Shown in pieces: positions 59,116-64,000 of a DNA stretch of 64,000 nt (position 1 is its first letter; every line of letters starts with the position of its first letter). The stretch covers positions 744,001 to 808,000 of the forward strand of contig CAJQUW010001973.1 in assembly GCA_907163375.1 (NCBI GenBank). The letters run 5' to 3'. Made by a program: the position numbers and the translations under genes. The notes below the pieces were generated by a model. That model searched no databases. It was not told the origin of the DNA and saw only the letters and a program-made list of their open reading frames with translations. The DNA is from Prostheceraeus crozeri. Its lineage: Eukaryota > Platyhelminthes > Polycladida > Euryleptidae.

Positions 59116-60079
59116 AAATTGGTGAAGTACCGACCATGACTCTTAATAATCATTAATACAAAAAGTGCATGTTATTCTCATGTTCCAACTTTCGACTACT
59201 GTTTCAATCTGACCTTTGCTATGGTAACGACGCATAACGAAATTTAGGAGTGTTGTTTTTCAAGAATTCAATGGATGAGATCAGGCACATGTTATTTCGC
59301 TCTAAGCTCGCGGCTCTGTAGAGTGAATGTCCCTGAGAGTCCTCAAAACTGTGGAAATCCGAAAACTTAGATCTGATTACTTTACTGTGCATAAAGGGCA
59401 CTAAGCGCACCGCCTATTATAATATCGCCACCCGTTTTGTTGGCATAAGCAGAAAAGCCTAAAGATAGACGCTATCCGAAGCGTTTTCTCATAATGTTAT
59501 CTTGAAAGGATTGTACTTTATAATTGTCATTCATTTTTTGTTCTCAACGTTAGTCAAATTCCCTTGAAGGAATTCAAAACACATCAATGTACTGACAGTG
59601 TCCATCCACATAACCTTCTCATAAGATTGTCTTTTTTCTGGTGTCATTTGTTACCAATACTGAAGTCTAAACGGAGAGCCTGTTCATTTATTTCAATATG
59701 TGCCTGTATTGTATAGTCCCAACAATGCCCTTTTCAAAGCTATCCCAAAATGTATGTCTCAACGTTAAATTTTCTACTTTGTTTTGATTTTCTTGTTGTA
59801 TGTTTTATTATTATTATTAGTAGCATGATGAAATTATGATCTAAGACGGTGCATCTGGATATACATCTGGATATCACCGAATTCCACAGACTATGGGTTG
59901 AGAAACATCGGTGCAAGATAGGTGATCGCAAACTGAATATTCACCGAAATGAGTATCAAAGACAATTGTTAGATTTTCAGATATTTCCCGTAAGACTATC
60001 AGCAATCTTAGTCTCAGTAAAATGTTTTCCAGTGACGAATTTTGAATTTTTGAAATTGAAGGATCCTTCCGCTCAATCA

Positions 60080-60345
60080 GGCATTAGACGGCGAAGAATA
60101 CGTAATGAAGATCGGAAGGAGACGGGTCAATGCGGTGCGGTTTGCGGATGGGAGGAGAGCTTGCAGGAAAAATGATGGACAAAATAAATGGAGTCGCAGA
60201 AAAATACGGATTTGGATTGTGCTGCTATATGGACAGGAAATGTGGACGTCAAGAAGGGATAACATCAGAAGACTGATGGCATGCGAAATGTGGGTTTGGA
60301 GAAACATAGAAAAAGTTAGCTGGACAGAGCATCACACGAATCAAG
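60080..60345 (+). mobile_element. RTE-like LINE fragment with internal deletion
   Basis: KIGRRRVNAVRFADGRRA corresponds to motif C (INAIRFADD in family members), with the second catalytic Asp now Gly. It is followed too soon by YGQEMWTSRRDNIRRLMACE and VWRNIEKVSWTEHHTN, so the region between is deleted. Confidence 0.65.
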
Positions 60346-60369
60346 TTCGATGCGTTCTGTTCTACTCAA

Positions 60370-60760
60370 ACTGACTTCTTCTAGATGGTTGTACTTCCAA
60401 TGGCTGTTATTCTTCTTCCATTCATTGGCAAGGCTTGCTCGCATTTTAAATTATGTTGTGTCGATTTCGATAGGAATGTCTTTCTGGTCTAAATTAGTGG
60501 CATCTTTTGCAGTCGTGTCTGCGGTCTCATTCCGATGCACCAACATGACTGAGGACCCATTGAATTAGAACGCTCTTGCTTACTGCTTTCTGCAAGATCT
60601 TCCAAGCTTGGTCGTCATTTGATGTTGTGACGTCCAGGTGTTCACTTTGTATCTTTCCAATCACACCTTTATTATCAAGACATATAGCAATATTTCTCCA
60701 AAATATATTGGAAAAAATCCCAAAAGATGGATGTATAGGTAGAGTACTGGATGTGTAAAG
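60370..60760 (-). mobile_element. LINE RNase H domain relic
   Basis: Minus-strand reading gives CLDNKGVIGKIQSEHLD, WKILQKAVSKSVLIQWVLSHVG and then HRNETADTTAKDATNL. This is the (H-V-G)...N-E-x-A-D segment of RNase H as found in I/Jockey-type LINEs. A frameshift and a lost Gly lie around the HVG-to-RNETAD step. Confidence 0.55.
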
Positions 60761-61639
60761 AAATTATTTTCGTCGATCACTCAAGTATAATGTCATAATC
60801 TAATTTTAGCACAAGCTGCTTCGTTGTACTTCCCTGTCTTTGTGTTCTACTGTAATTATTCTTTTTGTAAATATGCTGTTTTATCCACTGTCTGTTGTTG
60901 CATGAAATTCTCTGGTTTTAGCTGTGTTACGTTCGGTTCATTAAATGTTCCATATCTTCTTGCTGAGGTTTCAAAGTACCTACCAATGAAGCGTCTGCTT
61001 CACTAAATCATGTGACGTTTGTGATTGCCACTCCAAGACCACTGACACTTCCAACTATGTCTGAATTTCACACATGTATTTCACCTGATGAAGTCTCCGC
61101 CGAAAATTTGTGATTTTAATATTGTAGTATACATACAAGTATATTGTTCGAGTTCTAAGCATATTTTCGGATTTTCTTTCTTTTTCAAGCAATGTTTCTA
61201 TAGTTGTCCCATTGCTGGTCTTCGTATGGCTTTCTCAAGGCCGATCCTCAACGCACCCAATTCAACATTGCAGCTGCTACCTTCGTCATGAAGTATGCCG
61301 TCATTGCTTGAAGGGTTAATTGATTCCTATTTTCCGGCAAGTCTGGCTCATCATTCAAATGGAAGCCTAGCATGCCTCTACAGTGTTCACTGCACCCCGC
61401 ATCCACAAACTAAATGAGTACCGTTCATGCATGATACCAATATTTTGTGAAAATGTGATGACACATTTTGATCTAGAATTTGTCTCATAACAAATTGCAT
61501 ATTATGTAATCAGACTTCTTGATTTAGATGCCATTTGAAATTTACACAATTTATCAATTTTGAGCAAAAAGGCCTTCTTATTTCAGTGCTTCTAAAGAAA
61601 AGCGAGGCATCTTCTGAAGAGCTCACGTGTTAAGATTAT

Positions 61640-61760
61640 ATACACGCCCAACGCTACGCGCTTTCGGACGCTGTTCTGATTTTTCTCGTTTTAAGCTTTG
61701 TACCTCCTGAGGAAACGTCGCGAAACGTTGAGCGTGTCACTGAAGAAAAGAATGACAAGT
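61640..61760. repeat. Hammerhead-like palindrome
   Basis: On the plus strand CTGAGGA then CGCGAAACGTTGAGCGTG; CTGAGGA fits the hammerhead box CUGANGA, but stem II is weak. On the opposite strand about 50 bp away is CGTCCGAAAGCGCGTAGCG, which forms an imperfect inverted repeat with it. Such motifs are typical of Penelope-like element ends. Confidence 0.4.
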
Positions 61761-62302
61761 CTCTGGAATGATAAGTCTCCTTTCCAGAAACTCGCCGCGG
61801 TGACTCCATCATAAATGCATTTCATACCGGTTTCAGCACGTCCTTTGCGTACCATTATCAATGACAAACAAAGATTAATGAACGTGCAGTTTATATATGA
61901 ATGAATTGAATGAACAGATGATGATGAAGTACTGATACAGACGAACAAAATGACAATATTTACAATAAAAACATCGGTTCTGACTTTAAAATGCCACTTA
62001 TAACTGTTTTTGGGCTAGATTTGTTTAGAAAGTAAAAAATGTAAAATTTGGGAGCAGGCTATTTCGATAGAAAATATAAAAAGTTTACAAATCATATAAA
62101 TTATTATGATGTTCAGCTCCGATGCGTATTTCAGTAACCATCGGTCAATATCATCAGGGAATAGAAAAAGATGACTTCATAACATGAACCAAGTACGAAT
62201 TTCAAAATGATGTTGATAAAGGACTACAGATTATATCAACAAAATAAAAAATCTCAGTAGTCTTCCATCTCAGCCCGTAAACGTAGGTTTATACTTATCT
62301 AC

Positions 62303-62548
62303 TGTGACAGTCCTTAACCGACTTTGCCGCGATAGTTCGACCAGCGTGCATCAGCTGGAAAGTGACTGATTTCAATTTGGCGCGAAAGTGAAACGCTCCA
62401 TTGTTTCCCACAGATAAAGTGGGCTAATGATGAACTATAATTAAGAACTTCTCACGAGTACATTTGTACACTATATAAACGGTTGCTTCTTTCAATAAAG
62501 CATCACTTGAAACTGGTTCTACTTGTTTAGAATGACCTCTCTATTAAC
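62303..62548 (+). repeat. LTR of a Ty3/Gypsy-type retrotransposon (fossil)
   Basis: About 246 bp starting TGTGACAG and ending at a tRNA primer-binding site. It carries TATAAA (62474) and AATAAA (62494), as expected of an LTR. Only this one LTR lies in the window, so age and target duplication cannot be judged. Confidence 0.65.
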
Positions 62549-62560
62549 TGGTGTCAGAAG
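62549..62560 (+). other. Primer-binding site of the LTR element
   Basis: TGGTGTCAGAAG directly follows the LTR and is complementary to a tRNA 3' end of the ...CTTCTGACACCA type, most like tRNA-Leu. It anchors the LTR boundary. Confidence 0.65.
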
Positions 62561-62754
62561 CTGAGAGTCCACGGCTACAATTTCTACAAGCGCTGCCGAT
62601 CTACTGACTATTCTACTGCTAAGCCATTCTACTGGCCCTTCAGAGCGTTCCTTCGACTTCTTCGAGCATAATTAAGCTAAAGCTGCACGCAACGACTGGT
62701 AGCCTTACCCGGTGCCATCGTGAACCTTCACTACTGGTCTTCACGATCGGTATC

Positions 62755-62776
62755 CACACACACACACACACACACA
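62755..62776 (+). repeat. (CA)n microsatellite
   Basis: A short CA dinucleotide tract in the leader between the primer-binding site and gag of the LTR element. Confidence 0.9.
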
Positions 62777-63101
62777 CTACTTATTTTCCGACCAAACCTA
62801 CTTTTGTTCTTCTTCCTTGATCTTCAGTACTTCGGTACGGCTAGTTGCTCTTTTTACCCGGCCAACATCCTGGGTCCCCCATTCCCATCAACACAGTTAC
62901 ACAAAAACAAGTGAGTTTCTTAGTTAAGTGTTACTTGAGTTTGAGGATTGAGCTACTTCTAAGGGCTTTATTAACTTGCAGTTCAGGGACTTAAGGCTTT
63001 AGCATAAGTCACAGGGACTTACTAAGTGATAGTTGCACTGACCTAAGTAGGGCAATAAGGCTTATTAATTTAGGGGAAATTAGGGAACATAAGGTGCTGC
63101 T

Positions 63102-64000
63102 ATGACAACGGCGATTGAACCTCTCGACATCACCGATGTCCACACCTCATCTGATTGGCGTTATCACCAACGACAAGATAACGACCACAAACAAGACGGC
63201 CTTCTACCTCACGTTCATCCCTTGGCGTATCCAAAGGACGTTACTACACTGGAAGTACCGGAGCTACAACAACTGTTGACCGATCACTTGGCACCTGCGA
63301 ACTTTGAGATGGCCGAACGCGAGAAATACCACAACTTAACCACCAAGAGGTCGGAAGAGTCATACAAGGCCTTCATCCTCCGCGTCCAGAAGCAAGCAGC
63401 CAAATGCAACTTTGGTGCGACACTTGAGGTGCAGTTACGCGATTGTCTAGTTGCCGGAGTCCGTGACCAAGACCTTAAGCGGAAGTTGTTAAAAGAACCT
63501 CGACTGGACTGCCAACTAGCCAAGGAGATACTGGAAAGTTGGGACGCATTGGATCAGGCTATAACGAATCCTTCAAGTCATGACGTCATGGTAACCAACA
63601 AAAGCAGGCCTTTTCAACGTCATGAGCCGTTTCAACAACAACATCGTCACTATGACCATCCGCGTCAACCAGCTACTTCAACAGCTACCTCCAGTTATCC
63701 ACCCAACAATAGCTTCCATAAAATCGAGACATGCTAAAGGTCGATGCGATTCGTGTGGGAAGATCATCCACGAGCCACTTGTCGCTTCCGCAAAACTGAG
63801 TGCAGGTCATGTCACAAGGTTGGTCATATTGCCAAGGTGAACCGCTCCAAGTTCCAAGCTCCTAGCCACGTCAAAACAGTACACGCTTCCAGTTCAACCA
63901 GCTCCATCATCGACGAAGAACCGACTTCAGGCATTCAAGTCTTTAAACTCGAAGCAGAAAATCACATTCTTACGAAGAACACGTTTGCGAATGGGAACTC
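63102..64000 (+). mobile_element. Gag region of the Ty3/Gypsy-type element (fossil)
   Basis: A gag-like region. The capsid part contains EREKYHNLTTKRSEESYKAF, KQAAKCNFGATLEVQLRDCL and VAGVRDQDLKRKLLKE, the arrangement seen in Ty3/Gypsy (Mag-like) gag proteins. A CCHC zinc-knuckle-like region appears to follow near 63750-63830. The pol part and the 3' LTR would lie beyond the window, so intactness of the whole cannot be judged; the visible part does not look whole. It lies in the spectrin upstream intron or flank. Confidence 0.7.

Larger units (their letters stand above)
57988..64000 (-). other. Upstream intron or flank of the spectrin gene
   Basis: No spectrin exon is legible here. It holds LINE relics (58908-59115, 60080-60345, 60370-60760), a hammerhead-like palindrome (61640-61760) and the 5' part of an LTR retrotransposon (from 62303). 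59120-60070 and 60770-61630 show nothing else. Confidence 0.75.

Overview
The window is AT-rich animal DNA. Genes are split by GT-AG introns of 60 bp to over 11 kb, and the introns are full of decayed DNA transposons, LINE tails, tRNA-derived SINEs and Penelope-like pieces. This points to an invertebrate metazoan. The GIY-YIG and LINE relics are of a kind common in flatworms and other lophotrochozoans, but the phylum cannot be fixed from the window alone.

One giant gene on the minus strand dominates. Eighteen exons between 57987 and 1105 join in a consistent reading phase at all 17 junctions. Together they give 1,678 uninterrupted whole codons that encode about 16 consecutive spectrin repeats. 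Neither the start nor the end of the gene is inside the window, and no CH, SH3, PH or EF-hand domain is visible. Motifs recalled from conventional beta-spectrin repeats 13-17 appear in the right order. They then recur exactly five repeats (531-533 residues) later, so a beta-heavy-like or otherwise expanded beta-type spectrin is the best reading.

Regions, from right to left (5' to 3' of the gene). 57988-64000 is upstream intron or flank. It holds the 5' end of a Ty3/Gypsy-type LTR retrotransposon (LTR from 62303, gag from 63102) and a LINE graveyard at 58.9-60.8 kb. 49-58 kb holds exons w1-w5, a 2 kb hAT-like element with a perfect 8-bp target duplication, a SINE and a smaller hAT-like element. 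38.5-49 kb holds exons w6-w8, a hAT-like element nested inside a fold-back element, a 33-bp minisatellite and a TIR element carrying a nested insertion. 27-38.5 kb holds exons w9-w11, a fold-back element, a SINE and a second copy of a 0.6-kb hAT MITE. 12.7-27 kb holds exons w12-w17, the third MITE copy and more LINE and TIR elements. 1-12.7 kb is one 11.3-kb intron plus exon w18. This intron hosts, on the opposite strand, a secreted F-type lectin (fucolectin-like) gene, the only other convincing host gene here.

The protein made here would be a long, flexible membrane-skeleton rod. The nested lectin has no evident functional link to it. Most of the remaining sequence is explained by transposons.
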